64,000 nucleotides of DNA from positions 620,001 to 684,000 of the forward strand of contig CAWKAA010000007.1 in NCBI GenBank assembly GCA_963847515.1, in the 5' to 3' direction. This document shows positions 16,096 through 25,511 of the stretch, piece after piece. The position numbers and the translations under genes are program-made. This DNA comes from QHXW01 sp963847515. GTDB lineage: Bacteria > Acidobacteriota > Terriglobia > Bryobacterales > Bryobacteraceae. The notes beneath the pieces are model-generated. The model saw only the letters and a program-made list of their open reading frames with translations. It made no database searches and was not told where the DNA came from. Within the stretch, counting starts at the first letter, position 1; each line of letters begins with the position of its first letter.

Positions 16096-16436
16096 GGGTG
16101 CTTGATCGGGGTGGGGTGAGCGCTTCGGGCACCTGGACGAGGACCGGCGCATTTTATGTGGCCCCTTCCAGAATCGGCCACACGTTGACGCTGCTCGGTA
16201 CCGGAAATGCTCTGGTTGCAGGAGGGAGGGACAAGTACAGTTTTACGAGCTACTCCCGTCTCTACGACTGGTCGACAAACTCGTGGCCGTCCACTAGCGC
16301 CGGGCACATGAATAACGTTCGCGCATCTCACACAGCGACGTTGCTCCCCAACGGACAAGTCTTGGTTGCCGGAGGATACTTCGTATCCAACGGCACCGTC
16401 ACCCAACTCGCCAGCGCCGAGATCTACACGCCATAG
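16095..16436 (+). pseudogene. C-terminal kelch-repeat shard
   Basis: Two kelch-like blades are visible: RIGHTLTLLGTGNALVAGG and SHTATLLPNGQVLVAGG, ending SAEIYTP at a stop at 16436. Kelch proteins of this type are large, secreted beta-propellers; here the upstream blades and start are missing. Confidence 0.6.
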
Positions 16437-16486
16437 CATCATGAGGAGGTTTCCATGATTCAGGGAGACCTAGGCAGGATCTGTGT

Positions 16487-16676
16487 GATCGCGCGGGCAC
16501 GGACTCTCCGTGCCAGTGAAGCCGAGACCGTTTACCAAGCCGGAAAGTTTCGTACCGTCCGTCAAGGCAAGCTGGCTCAGCCATGCATTGGCCGGCGAGC
16601 CCTGCGGAACGTATCCATGGGCGAACAGGATCACGTCGCCCTTGTAGCAGCTCGCGGGTTGCGGGATACAAACTAC
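16487..16676 (-). pseudogene. Shard of an alpha/beta-hydrolase-like protein
   Basis: One minus-strand frame reads YKGDVILFAHGYVPQGSP followed by LVNGLGFTGT, resembling the first strand and oxyanion region of secreted alpha/beta hydrolases found in soil bacteria. Both ends are lost. Confidence 0.45.
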
Positions 16677-16689
16677 ATATTGCGAGTTG

Positions 16690-16906
16690 CCGCTGGCCCC
16701 CTGGAACTCGGTGTCGCCATCGGCTTAATCACCGCGCTCGCGCTCACTCGCCTGCTCGGCAGCCAGCTCTGGCACATGTCGCCGCTCGATCCGATGACGT
16801 TTGCAGCGTGATCGTTCTGCTCTTCGCCGTCGGCCTGGGCGCGTGTCTCTGGCCCGTGCGCCTGGCTGCCAGTGTGGACCCTGCTATCGCATTACGGTCC
16901 GAGTAG
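16690..16906 (+). pseudogene. C-terminal shard of an ADOP permease
   Basis: GVAIGLITALALTRLLGSQL and LDPMTFAA in one frame, then a one-base shift near 16808 into VIVLLFAVGLGACLWPVRLA and DPAIALRSE. This is the last FtsX helix and tail of an ADOP permease. The rest of the gene is absent. Confidence 0.65.
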
Positions 16907-17172
16907 AGCGGGCGTAGAAACTTCGCGAGGAGTGACCCAAAACGAAAGCGTAGTTACGCACTCCAACGGGCGTAAGTCTTAAGTTATTACAAGTATCCGC
17001 GATCATCGGCCCGTAACAGCGACAAGCTGTCCAAGCTGGACAATCTGTCACCGGTTTTCTCGTCGATCGCACGTGATAAGTTCTGTCCCTTCAATGGCTC
17101 GTTTGGTGGTAGCGCATTTGCTCGGAGCGACTGAGACATGCGAACCGGTTCAGACGAGAGGACTGATCCCTA

Positions 17173-18831
17173 ATGAAGTTGTTAAGGATAACTGCCGTAT
17201 TACTGCTGGCTACGACACTGGTCTTTGCCAAACACCCAAAAATCGCCGGGGATCTCGAAGACGCCAATCCATCATCCAATGTGGATGTCATTGTGCAGTT
17301 CAAACACGCGCCCACGGATGCGCATCACAAGAAGATCACCGACCGAGGCGGCCAACTCAAGAGGGAGTTGGGTGTCATCAAAGGTAGCCACTATTCCGTG
17401 CCGGCCAGCAACCTGAAAGATCTTGCCGATGATCCCGAGGTCGTATACATTTCTCCGGACAGGGCTGTGAATGCCGCGGATACTCCAACGATTTTCGACT
17501 ACAAGCTTCAGGGCGTCAACGCAGATATCGCACAGAAGTATGGGTGGAACGGCAATGGGATTGGCGTAGCCGTAATCGACAGCGGCATCTCCGATAAACC
17601 CGACCTGCACGGTCCCAGCGGATACCGTGTCGTCCACGCCGAGAACCTGATAGACGGCGGATCCGCGGTTGACACGTATGGACACGGTACGCACGTGGCG
17701 GGAATCGTGGGCGGAACTGGCGGTCAGTCGCAAGGTATCTATACCGGCGTCGCTCCCAATGTCAAGCTGATCAACTTCCTGGCCCTCGACAAAACCGGCG
17801 TCGGCACTGACAGCACGGTAATTGCGGCGATTAACCGGGCGATTCAGTTGAGATCCCAGTACAACATTCGAGTGATCAATCTCTCACTCGGACGTCCGGT
17901 TTTTGAAAGCTATACGGCCGATCCGCTCTGCCAGGCTGTGGAGCAGGCCTGGAAGGCGGGCATCGTGGTGGTGGTGGCGGCGGGTAATGACGGCCGCAAC
18001 AATTCCCAGAACACGAACGGCTATGGCACGATCATGGCTCCGGGCAATGACCCTTATGTGGTCACCGTTGGGGCGATGAAGACGGAAGGTACCGCATCGC
18101 GTTCCGATGATTTGATTGCCAGCTACAGTTCCAAGGGACCGACTCTGTTAGACCATGTTGCAAAACCCGATCTCGTGGCGCCTGGCAACCTGATTGTTTC
18201 GGTGCTCGGCGACGGGACACTACCCAAGAACTACAAGGCCAACATCACGGATACGGCTTACTTCGTGTTGAGCGGAACCAGCATGGCGGCGCCTATGGTG
18301 AGCGGCTCGGCTGCCTTGCTGTTGCAGCAGAACCCATCGTTGACACCGGATCAAGTGAAAGCACGGCTTATGAAGACTGCAACGAAAGCATTTCCTTCAT
18401 CCAGCCTTGCCACAGATCCCGTCACGGGCGTCAGCTACACAAGCTATTACGACATCTTCACCATCGGCGCCGGCTACCTTGATGTTTGGGCTGCCCTGAA
18501 TAACTCTGATTTGGCGCCAAGCGGGGTAGGAAGTGCGATCTCCCCCACGGTTTACTACGACTCTGCGAGCGGAAATATATATGTAAATAACACCTCTACT
18601 GCTGCCGTATGGGATTCGGTATCAGCATGGCGTATCAATGTGGTATGGGGTTCATCGGTATTTATTACAGATCTCCACAAAAATGTCGTATGGGGAAGCA
18701 AGACCAACGTGGTCTGGGGATCGAGTGGGGCTCAAGGATTCAACGCGGTGTGGGGTTCGTCTGCCGTGTGGAGCAGTAGCACTAACAGCTCTACCGAAGG
18801 TCTCGGTGTAGCTCTTAACGGTGAAAAGTGA
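17173..18831 (+). CDS. Secreted subtilisin-family (S8) protease with VVWGS tail
   Basis: 552 aa from ATG 17173 with GAGGA upstream. A signal peptide (1-19) is followed by an inhibitor-I9-like propeptide (about 35-100) and a catalytic domain with Asp136 (VIDSG), His171 (HGTHVAG), Asn272 (AGND) and Ser370 (SGTSMAAP). After residue 490 a low-complexity tail has four or five copies of VVWGS or AVWGS. Such tails occur on many acidobacterial subtilases; their function is not known to me. It is expected to be exported and self-processed. The preceding 250 bases show no other gene and probably hold its promoter. Confidence 0.92.
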   Translation: MKLLRITAVLLLATTLVFAKHPKIAGDLEDANPSSNVDVIVQFKHAPTDAHHKKITDRGGQLKRELGVIKGSHYSVPASNLKDLADDPEVVYISPDRAVNAADTPTIFDYKLQGVNADIAQKYGWNGNGIGVAVIDSGISDKPDLHGPSGYRVVHAENLIDGGSAVDTYGHGTHVAGIVGGTGGQSQGIYTGVAPNVKLINFLALDKTGVGTDSTVIAAINRAIQLRSQYNIRVINLSLGRPVFESYTADPLCQAVEQAWKAGIVVVVAAGNDGRNNSQNTNGYGTIMAPGNDPYVVTVGAMKTEGTASRSDDLIASYSSKGPTLLDHVAKPDLVAPGNLIVSVLGDGTLPKNYKANITDTAYFVLSGTSMAAPMVSGSAALLLQQNPSLTPDQVKARLMKTATKAFPSSSLATDPVTGVSYTSYYDIFTIGAGYLDVWAALNNSDLAPSGVGSAISPTVYYDSASGNIYVNNTSTAAVWDSVSAWRINVVWGSSVFITDLHKNVVWGSKTNVVWGSSGAQGFNAVWGSSAVWSSSTNSSTEGLGVALNGEK

Positions 18832-19194
18832 TGAGGCAATCATTGACCAATCGCTCGGCCGAGAAAGCCCTCAAAACGGTTGCAGAGCTTTCATGGCGCC
18901 GAGATGAGCCGAGCCGCCGTGGCCAAAGGTGCTGGCGGATCGCTGGCGCTTGCCAACTGCTCTAGCTCAGGTCATGTGGCACAGGACCTTGCGCCGCAAT
19001 TTCAGTGATGTGGAGCACTCCGCGAAATTGGCTGAGCCTGAGCATCAGTAAGCTGGACGCGAACCGGATTTCGCAAGAGCGCCCCACAGTGGCATTGTGA
19101 GTGATGGGCGGGAGAGATACTATCAGGCAATTGCCGGACATTGTATACGTTCGGGACTTTGCCCGATAGAAACGTAATCCGACTCCCAGCGACA
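18832..19194. other. No recognisable gene
   Basis: Intergenic sequence between the protease and the PilZ protein. Only short unsupported frames are present on either strand. Confidence 0.4.
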
Positions 19195-19572
19195 ATGGAG
19201 TTGGGCGCGAATTCATCGCCAAGGCAAACTGACCCCTTCAATATAAGTCTCTCCTGGACGGGCTATACACAAAACGAGAATGAAGTCGCAACTGATGCCC
19301 GAGTCTCAGAACGTGTTCCCATTCGCTGCTGGGCGAGGCTTTCTTTTGAAACCGAAGCTGGCAGCAGTAGAACCATCAAGGGCCGCGTGCTCAACATGAG
19401 CGCATCGGGAGTGCTACTGGAAGCGCTGAGGCCAATGGCCGTCGGCTCCCAAGTGCATCTTCAAGCCAACGAACTGCTGGTAGGCACCGCGTATGTCCGA
19501 CACTCCGCAGGGCGGTCCTGGAGATTCAGAATCGGACTTGAATTTGCCACGCCTGTGCGAAACCGGTATTGA
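19195..19572 (+). CDS. PilZ-domain protein
   Basis: About 125 aa from ATG 19195; a TTG start 54 bases upstream is possible. A PilZ domain covers most of the protein: the Arg-rich switch SERVPIRCWARL, then NMSASGVLLE (the N/DxSxxG motif) and a final beta-barrel strand with FRIGLEF. PilZ domains bind cyclic di-GMP and tune motility, polysaccharide or surface functions. It has no operon partner. Confidence 0.72.
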   Translation: MELGANSSPRQTDPFNISLSWTGYTQNENEVATDARVSERVPIRCWARLSFETEAGSSRTIKGRVLNMSASGVLLEALRPMAVGSQVHLQANELLVGTAYVRHSAGRSWRFRIGLEFATPVRNRY

Positions 19573-19711
19573 GAGCGTGCCATCGCGTCGCCGAAAGTTG
19601 TAACCACGTCCCGTCTGTGTCAGCCGCGCCTGTTGAAACGCCAAATCAATGCAGTGGCTAGACAAAAGGCGATACTCGCTGCGAGGAGCAATCGAGCCGG
19701 ATTCCACTAAT

Positions 19712-20432
19712 GAGTGGACCTTCCTCGCACCTGTCGGGTTGATCCAGTCCGCCAGTCTCCTCGGACGAGGATGTACGGGTATTTCACTCATGGAACTGAT
19801 CCTCCTCCCCGCCCTTGCTTATCTGGTTTCCTCTCACTTCCCAACCGCCTTCGCCTGCCCCCGTCTCCGGCCCACTACCGCCGCCAATTCCTCGGTGGCA
19901 CAGCTTTTGGCTGTGCTTCAGATACCATGAGGCAGTCCGACTACTGACCGAGCGTCGCTCGCCACTTCGCTTTCGCTTATAGGTCTGCTTACTCCAGTGC
20001 CACCTGGAGACTCTGCCAGTCCTCCTGAGGTCACGCATTGTTTTTCCGTACCGTGCCGTCCGCAAGCACCTTGGTGCGGCGGGTGAATGAGTAACGCCTT
20101 CGCCTCTATACTGCAGGGTCGACCGAGTCCCGCCTTTGGCCGACCAGTTCATCTGCGGGGTAGCCCCCTCGATTACGGCCCGGTACTTCTCCTCATGCCC
20201 TTCGAATTCCATCTCGCGATGGACACTCTGCCCTCCGGAGTACCTCTGAGTGGTGGCTTCAGGTCCGTCTTGATCTGTTTCCGGCTTTCGCCTTTGTGCC
20301 CGTTTAGACGTCGTCATACCTTCCGCTCTCTCCGGCCAGCGACGGTTTACTGCCGCTTTTTGGATACAGCGCTCCTCATCCGAGCGCCGGAGGGACTTGA
20401 ACCCTCCCGATCAACGCGCTGCTCAGCGCAAA
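19712..20432 (-). mobile_element. Truncated group II intron (5' RNA part and start of its protein)
   Basis: On the minus strand the stretch just inside the breakpoint in an IS110 gene forms a stem with loop-side TTCAAGTCCC, as in domain I of bacterial group II introns. About 640 bases later an ATG (19791) opens a frame with WINPTGARKVHSLV, the usual N-terminus of group II intron reverse transcriptase/maturases. Homology stops near 19712, so the reverse transcriptase core and the catalytic domain V are missing. The element must be inactive. The call rests on recognised sequence style, not on a folded model. Confidence 0.5.
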
Positions 20433-20708
20433 GTACACGCCCGTCGATTGCATCGCCACTGAGCGAACGCCATGCGCCTTTAGAAACAGCGCGACTTCCC
20501 GAAGATCTCCGGTGAAACAACCGAATTTACGCACTGGTTCCGCACTCTTTTCCGGTGCGATGGCGACATAGTGTTCGCTGTTGCCTACGTCAATGCCCGC
20601 CGCGTCGTGGTGCACCACTTCCAGCCCCGGATCGGCCGTCCAGATCCGGCGTTGCTGATCCCGCCTTTGCTTCCGATTTGGTTTTAGATCTTCTCTATCA
20701 TCCGGCAA
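20433..20708 (-). pseudogene. IS110-family transposase, N-terminal shard
   Basis: From ATG 20708 the frame reads GLEVVHHDAAGIDVGNSEHY, and later AMQSTGVY, the RuvC-like DEDD half of IS110 transposases. It is cut exactly where the conserved Trp after GVY is expected, at the group II intron-like junction. The C-terminal half is not found in the window. Confidence 0.7.
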
Positions 20709-21083
20709 GTGGCGCCCACCTCAGCGCCGGTGTTGATCTGCGGAGAGACTGGCACTGGGAAGGAGTTAGTCGCGCGAGAAATCCACAAGTTGTCCCCCCG
20801 CGGTGATGGCCCTTTTGTTGCAATCAATGCCGCAGCGTTGCCGGAGGCTTTGATTGAGAGCGAGTTGTTCGGTCACGAAAGGGGTGCGTTTACCGGGGCG
20901 GTGGAGCGCCGTGCGGGATGTTTTGAGCAAGCTCACGGCGGCACGTTGTTTCTTGATGAGATCGGCGAGATGCCAGTATCTACGCAGCCAAAGCTCTTGC
21001 GCGTTCTCGAAGACCTGCGGGTGCGAAGACTAGGCGGCAAGAGCGAAATTCCCGTGAATGCGCGTGTGCTTGCCGCCACCAGC
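20703..21083 (+). pseudogene. Internal shard of an NtrC-family sigma-54 activator
   Basis: The plus-strand frame contains Walker A GETGTGKELVAREIH, the sigma-54 contact loop GAFTGA and Walker B GTLFLDEIGEMP, running to RVLAATS. The receiver domain, the rest of AAA+ and the HTH are absent. The sequence is a diverged relative of the frameshifted regulator at 43641-45045. The downstream end is joined out of frame to the next gene. Confidence 0.7.
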
Positions 21084-21822
21084 CACTCCGTTTGTACTCG
21101 CGTTTGTTCTCACGGGATCGCTATGCGGCGTGCTCCTTGGAATGGCCTTGCCGAAGCATCATCTGAGTGCCGAATCTAAGGACGTAATCAAGCTTGCGAC
21201 CGGCCTGGTTGGGACGATGGTTGCGCTCGTGTTGGGACTACTGGTCGCGTCCGCCAAGAGCTTCTATGACACACAGGGTGCTGAGTTGACCCAGTTGTCC
21301 GCGCAAGCCGTGATCCTCGATCGCACGCTTGCCCACTACGGGCCGGAAGCGAAGCACGCACGCGAACTGTTACGCACGAGCGTCGGACGGCTCCTGGATC
21401 GACTCCGGTCGGATGATGACGCTGGATCTGCTGCGCTCGATCCGGCATCGGCAAACGCGGAGGTCTTGCTCGAAGCAGTCCAGCACCTGTCGCCAGCAAA
21501 CGACGCGCAGCGCTGGTTACAGTCGAGCGCCGTGAATACCATGAGCGAACTCTCTAGAACGCGCTGGCTGATGTACGAACAGGTGGGTACTGGTCTACCG
21601 CGGCCGCTGCTGATCGTCTTGATATTGTGGCTTAGCCTCCTTTTCCTAAGTTTCGGCCTATTCGCGCCGGCAAATGCGACCGCAGCGTTTAGCCTGTTCC
21701 TGGCAGCCCTTTCAGTCTCTGGAGCGGTGCTAATGGTTCTGGAAATGTACAGCCCTTATCAGGGCCTCGTTCAGGTCTCCAGAGAACCGTTGCGCGCGGC
21801 ACTCGCGCATCTTGGGCAGTAG
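21058..21822 (+). CDS. DUF4239-like (bestrophin-like) membrane protein, N-terminus possibly replaced
   Basis: About 254 aa. It has hydrophobic segments near residues 10-30 and 45-67, then a soluble helical region (about 80-170) and two C-terminal membrane helices (about 183-230). SKDVIKLATGLVGTMVALVL and SAKSFYDTQ are typical of the DUF4239 family. The first 20 residues overlap the sigma-54 activator shard and do not look native, so the true start was probably lost when the two were joined. Function unknown; the family is distantly related to bestrophin channels. Confidence 0.7.
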   Translation: MRVCLPPPATPFVLAFVLTGSLCGVLLGMALPKHHLSAESKDVIKLATGLVGTMVALVLGLLVASAKSFYDTQGAELTQLSAQAVILDRTLAHYGPEAKHARELLRTSVGRLLDRLRSDDDAGSAALDPASANAEVLLEAVQHLSPANDAQRWLQSSAVNTMSELSRTRWLMYEQVGTGLPRPLLIVLILWLSLLFLSFGLFAPANATAAFSLFLAALSVSGAVLMVLEMYSPYQGLVQVSREPLRAALAHLGQ

Positions 21823-21895
21823 AGAGAAACGCGCCGTAAGAATGTCGCTCTTCTCGTCCGAACACTGCAAGGATGGGACGTTCCGTTATCAGACC

Positions 21896-21918
21896 AGCGC
21901 CCCTGCCAGAAGGGCGCT
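21896..21918. terminator. Possible hairpin terminator without T tract
   Basis: AGCGCCC and GGGCGCT pair perfectly across a nine-base loop about 75 bases after the DUF4239-like gene. No run of T follows, so it may only be a stabilising 3' hairpin. Confidence 0.3.
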
Positions 21919-22549
21919 ATGACGCCAGACTGGGCATCGATGAGATTGTACCGCCTCGCATCCCCTGAACATTAATCGTGGAAGCGTTTACCGTCGCCCC
22001 CGGGTGGATCGTCGAATTTATCCGGACCCTAGCCACAAATGGGTCGTCAACGAAAGCGCGATCATGACTATAGCCGTCTTACACAATGGTTTCATCCGCA
22101 CTCACTTTCTCTCTCGATGGCGCGCGCTTCAACAAACGCGGCGAACAGATCTTTGCCGGGCCGTCTTGAGGATACAGCCGCTTCACATCACGCACATAAT
22201 GACGCCGATTGCGCGCAATTTGTTGCCGTCCAGATTTGGAGATCCTTGAAATTCCAAGATCTCGCGCAACGCCGCAGCGTTCACCCGTATGGCCAAATTA
22301 TCCGAACGCACTGAGAAGGCACGGCTTCGCGCCAACCTCGGTTCCCGGCCTGGCTTGAATGTCCAGGCATAGATCGCCGACAGAGAGTCGTTTAACAATG
22401 TTACTTCTGGTGCGCTAAGAAGCTGACAACATACGCCGACGGAGTTTTTGGTATCCACAGACAGTCTTTTGCCACAAAGAACAGATCTTTGCGGGTTTGT
22501 TTTCGAGCGTGATAACGTCCGTTATGACATTCTAAGAGGGACGACGGCA
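21919..22549. other. No recognisable gene
   Basis: About 630 bases with only short frames lacking family resemblance. The 3' end carries an AGAGGG ribosome site for the next gene. Confidence 0.4.
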
Positions 22550-23521
22550 TTGATCGACGAAGCAGGACGGCAACGCAGGTTCGAGCAGTGGGAAAAGCTC
22601 GGGCTCGACCAGGTGAAGCACGACCTGCTATACGGCGGCTTCCGTATTGTCGGCGGCCCGCCGGAAGTCCGCGAGCTGGCCTGGGAGTGGGTACGGATGA
22701 AGGAGGCCGAACAGGCCCAAGCTGCTCAGGAGGAAAACACGACCATGGCGCGCAAAGCAGCCGTCCAAAAAGAACCTACCCTGCCGCCCGACCGGGCATT
22801 GAGGGCCATCGGGGAACAGCTCGAAACCCTTCAGAAGATCAAGGGGCGCAAATACGACGAAGCCGACGCCAACGAAACGGAGTGGGAGCATCTCACCCGA
22901 AGCATCATCGAGGCTGCCTTCGGCGATCCAAGCTCGGCTTTGGATAAATTCCACATGGCCACCGCGGCCGGGCGGCACAATATGATGGGCATCAGCCCCC
23001 AGCAGCGCCAGATCAACTTTGAAGCGCGGATCAAAGCGCAAGAGGCCCTCCTGCGCGCCCTGATCGGCACACTCAGGCTGCAGCTTCCCGAGGAAGAGAT
23101 AAAGGGCGTCTATGAACCGGGCGACCAGTACGCCTTTTATCGAGATTTCAGCTCGCTCATCCAGACGGCGACGAAGGACGTTCTGATCGTGGATGCCTAC
23201 CTCGACGAGGAAGTATTCAACCTCTACGTCGGCAAAGTTCCCGTCGGCGCGACTGTCCGAATCCTCACCAACAAAATAGGCGCCAACGTCGAGACGATTG
23301 CAAGAATGTACGCCAAAAGCAGGCCTCTCGAACTGAGATCGAGCGCCGACATTCACGACCGCGCAGTGTTCCTGGATCAGCGCGGATGGGTCATCGGGCA
23401 GTCGATAAAAGACGCCGCCAAGAAAAAACCAACGTACCTGATCGAACTCGATGAACCGTTGCTCACGGCATCCAGAGATGCTTACGGCCGGATTTGGGCA
23501 GCGGCGACGGCCGTCATATAG
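22550..23521 (+). CDS. PLD-like domain protein of unknown function
   Basis: About 323 aa from TTG 22550, chosen because AGAGGG lies nine bases upstream; the frame is open further upstream to 22448. The N-terminal part is charged and helical. The C-terminal part (about 215-320) resembles a phospholipase D-like fold: DVLIVDAYLDEE, ADIHDRAVFLD and GWVIGQSIKDAAKKK, with His-Asp in place of the usual HxK. Similar C-terminal modules occur in proteins linked to defence, but no partner gene is present here. I cannot assign a reaction. Confidence 0.7.
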   Translation: MIDEAGRQRRFEQWEKLGLDQVKHDLLYGGFRIVGGPPEVRELAWEWVRMKEAEQAQAAQEENTTMARKAAVQKEPTLPPDRALRAIGEQLETLQKIKGRKYDEADANETEWEHLTRSIIEAAFGDPSSALDKFHMATAAGRHNMMGISPQQRQINFEARIKAQEALLRALIGTLRLQLPEEEIKGVYEPGDQYAFYRDFSSLIQTATKDVLIVDAYLDEEVFNLYVGKVPVGATVRILTNKIGANVETIARMYAKSRPLELRSSADIHDRAVFLDQRGWVIGQSIKDAAKKKPTYLIELDEPLLTASRDAYGRIWAAATAVI

Positions 23522-23613
23522 CCACTATCAGCACAGAACTCATCTTTTTCCATTCGAGTTCGCCGCGCCTTACACAGTTCGGGATCAACAACCAGTGATA
23601 AACTCAAATCATC

Positions 23614-23700
23614 ATGGCTTCACCAGGCGTCTACGTTTTTAAGCGCAATGGCCGCCGCGTGTACGTTGGCCGGGGGGACACCGACGTATGGACACATGCT
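23614..23700 (+). pseudogene. N-terminal shard of a GIY-YIG protein
   Basis: Starting at an ATG near 23614, SPGVYVFKRNGRRVYVGRGD gives both GIY-YIG strands, and then homology stops. It is a different member from the gene at 11078-11380. Confidence 0.55.
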
Positions 23701-23706
23701 CAACCA

Positions 23707-23892
23707 CTACGGTCTGTTTGCCTCGGTTCGCACCTTCTGCAATGTCACAAATGCCTCCTGGTAAGCCTGCATCATGCGCGCAGCCGCGTTCATGAGCCGC
23801 GCCGCTTCGATAGGCGGATGCCGAGTATTAGACGCCCACATCAACAGCTTCATAGCCGCGTGGTGAGCCGCTGCCATTTGATGACACAGCAT
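23707..23892 (-). pseudogene. Short helical shard, unrecognised
   Basis: The minus-strand frame encodes a helix-rich 61-residue stretch (AAAHHAAMKLLMWASN, MMQAYQEAFVTLQKVRT). The composition is protein-like and resembles the middle of small phage- or plasmid-type proteins, but neither end is convincing. Confidence 0.3.
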
Positions 23893-23948
23893 CTAGCAAG
23901 TAGCTACCACGGCGTCGCTTTTCCGTTCAGTCAGGGATGCCGGATCTC

Positions 23949-24539
23949 TTACGCACTCGTGAGCCAACGCCGGATGATGCCAAACCCAAGAAGGATGGCA
24001 CCCATGAGGGCAAGCATCGAAGGCTCCGGTACAGCTCCGTCCCGGTCTGATTGCGCGCTTACCGTCAAATCGACCGGCCCCACTCCCGGTAATGTGACCG
24101 CGCCCGAGAACACGGGCTGCAAGCTTCCAGTCTCGACAATATTCGGTAGAGTGAGGTTCCCCGGGTTGTCCACACCCTTCTCGTTGTCGGACTGGAACGT
24201 CGCTTGAAATCCAACCGGTGCCCCAGCAGGCGACAAGAAGGTGAAAAGATCAAGGATGTCACTAACCCCCATTCCTCCACCCTCCCTCAGCATGCTACCT
24301 GGTTGGGTGAGAGCCTTTGCTTCAATTAACGTGCTAGGGCCCGTCACATCGCCAACGCTAAGGCTGGCAGATTCAACACTTGTTGCTATCGTCGCACCCA
24401 CTATGTCCGTGATCACCACGATTGGAGCAGTGCCAGCGGGGTCCTCACTGAAGGAAATCGAGTCAGCACTGGCTGGACCGGTCCCAATTACAGCGACTCC
24501 GATGAGCGCTAGGGGAACGAACAGGAGTTTCCCGTTCAT
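23949..24539 (-). CDS. PEP-CTERM sorted exported protein
   Basis: 196 aa from ATG 24539, with AGAGG upstream. It has an N-terminal signal peptide (residues 1-25), a Ser/Thr/Val-rich extracellular region, and a C-terminal VPEPS motif followed by a hydrophobic helix (LALMGAILLGFGII) and an Arg-Arg end. That is the PEP-CTERM sorting signal recognised by exosortase. No exosortase gene is in the window. The extracellular part has no family I recognise. Confidence 0.88.
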   Translation of the reverse strand: MNGKLLFVPLALIGVAVIGTGPASADSISFSEDPAGTAPIVVITDIVGATIATSVESASLSVGDVTGPSTLIEAKALTQPGSMLREGGGMGVSDILDLFTFLSPAGAPVGFQATFQSDNEKGVDNPGNLTLPNIVETGSLQPVFSGAVTLPGVGPVDLTVSAQSDRDGAVPEPSMLALMGAILLGFGIIRRWLTSA

Positions 24540-24844
24540 AGACTTGCCACCTCTTAGGATATATGTGCCTCGGAGGGCAAGCTATTTTCTCTCTCAAATC
24601 GACCCTCGATGATGTGGTGTGGACTCAAACACACATGGTCCGCTTCAGAGGCGAGCCACGCAAATACGACGCCTGCCGCCGGGCCAGGTACTTAGAACTT
24701 CTTCAGCCAGCGTTTGTTCGCCAGGCGCGCCGCTCGGCATTCTCTCACCAACGCTCGAATTCGCCGCCTTTCGGCATATTTGCAACACAACCCTCTACCG
24801 GATCAATGTAGAGCTGTTCAACGTCATTGAATCCACTTTGACCA

Positions 24845-25153
24845 CTAGCCCTGCGGGAAAAACACTCCGTTACGCTCATGGCCTACTTCGGCAAACACGC
24901 TGACCGAGGTATCCTCACCGCCCGACTGGTAGGACAATCCAACGCTGGATGCCGACCATGTCATGCTCGCTGAGTTCTCCGCAAACTCTCCTGCGAAGCC
25001 GTTCACTGGATCGCGTAGCTTGACGCGATTTCCCGCGCCTCCCCAATGAACGGCGAACGATACGGTGGCTGGAACGGGAGGTGCGATGGCGCCGTGCAAC
25101 AAAGAGTTGGAGATATTAAAGAAATCGGACACCGCTACATTGGCTGCATTCAT
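24845..25153 (-). CDS. Conserved hypothetical, probably the C-terminal domain of a longer protein
   Basis: 102 aa beginning at ATG 25153. Beta-rich sequence (SFAVHWGGAGNRVKLRDP, SASMTWSASSVGLSY) resembles a C-terminal domain found in acidobacterial secreted or cell-surface proteins. No signal peptide and no ribosome site are clear, so the N-terminal part was probably lost. It lies downstream of unrelated sequence. Confidence 0.5.
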   Translation of the reverse strand: MNAANVAVSDFFNISNSLLHGAIAPPVPATVSFAVHWGGAGNRVKLRDPVNGFAGEFAENSASMTWSASSVGLSYQSGGEDTSVSVFAEVGHERNGVFFPQG

Positions 25154-25300
25154 CGAGGCGCGACCGCTGTGTCAAGGGCGGAATGACAGGAAACCACCGG
25201 GGCGGAGGAAAAGGGGACCACTGAGGCTGCGCGGGAGCGTTGCCGCGGGCGAGGGCGAAGCCCGCCCGCGTGGTTTTTTTTGTTCTTGAGACAGTGAAAC

Positions 25301-25440
25301 CGGGGCGGTGGGAAAGTGGGAAACCTGCTTTTGGTTTTCCACTTTTCCATCCGCCTTCGTGGCCGAAGCTGTGGGAATGTGGAAATCTCGCCTGCTGTTG
25401 GCGAGATTTCCAAGGGGCTCGTGGAAAGACTGGGAAGCCG
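25301..25440. repeat. Mosaic hairpin repeat related to the IS 3' region
   Basis: Contains GGTGGGAAAGTGGGAA, AAACCTGCTTTTGGTTTT and a perfect 12-bp hairpin (GGAAATCTCGCC at 25381-25392, GGCGAGATTTCC at 25400-25411). The same modules occur in a different order at 25655-25790, inside the 3' part of the adjacent transposase gene. This looks like a shuffled repeat. The rest of 25154-25511 has no gene. Confidence 0.55.
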
Positions 25441-25445
25441 GCCTT

Positions 25446-25511
25446 GGCTGACGATACGATTAAACCTGTATTTACGCTATCGGATTAGCGGCGAATTGCG
25501 GCGAATTGCCC
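25446..25511 (+). repeat. Upstream part of duplicated kinase promoter, cut by an IS
   Basis: This segment matches the upstream half of the region in front of the second kinase (35501-35798, other strand). Its continuation lies on the far side of the insertion sequence at 27058. Before insertion it was contiguous with the first kinase's leader. Confidence 0.7.

Noticed and set aside
19784..20317. 177-codon minus-strand frame beginning near 20317
   Set aside because: Its basic, low-order composition fits structured RNA of the group II intron segment, not a protein.
20380..20420. tRNA-like T-arm (GAGGG stem with TTCAAGT loop) on the minus strand
   Set aside because: There is no acceptor partner, anticodon arm or CCA within 80 bases. 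The upstream side is IS110 coding sequence, and a domain I stem of a group II intron explains it better.
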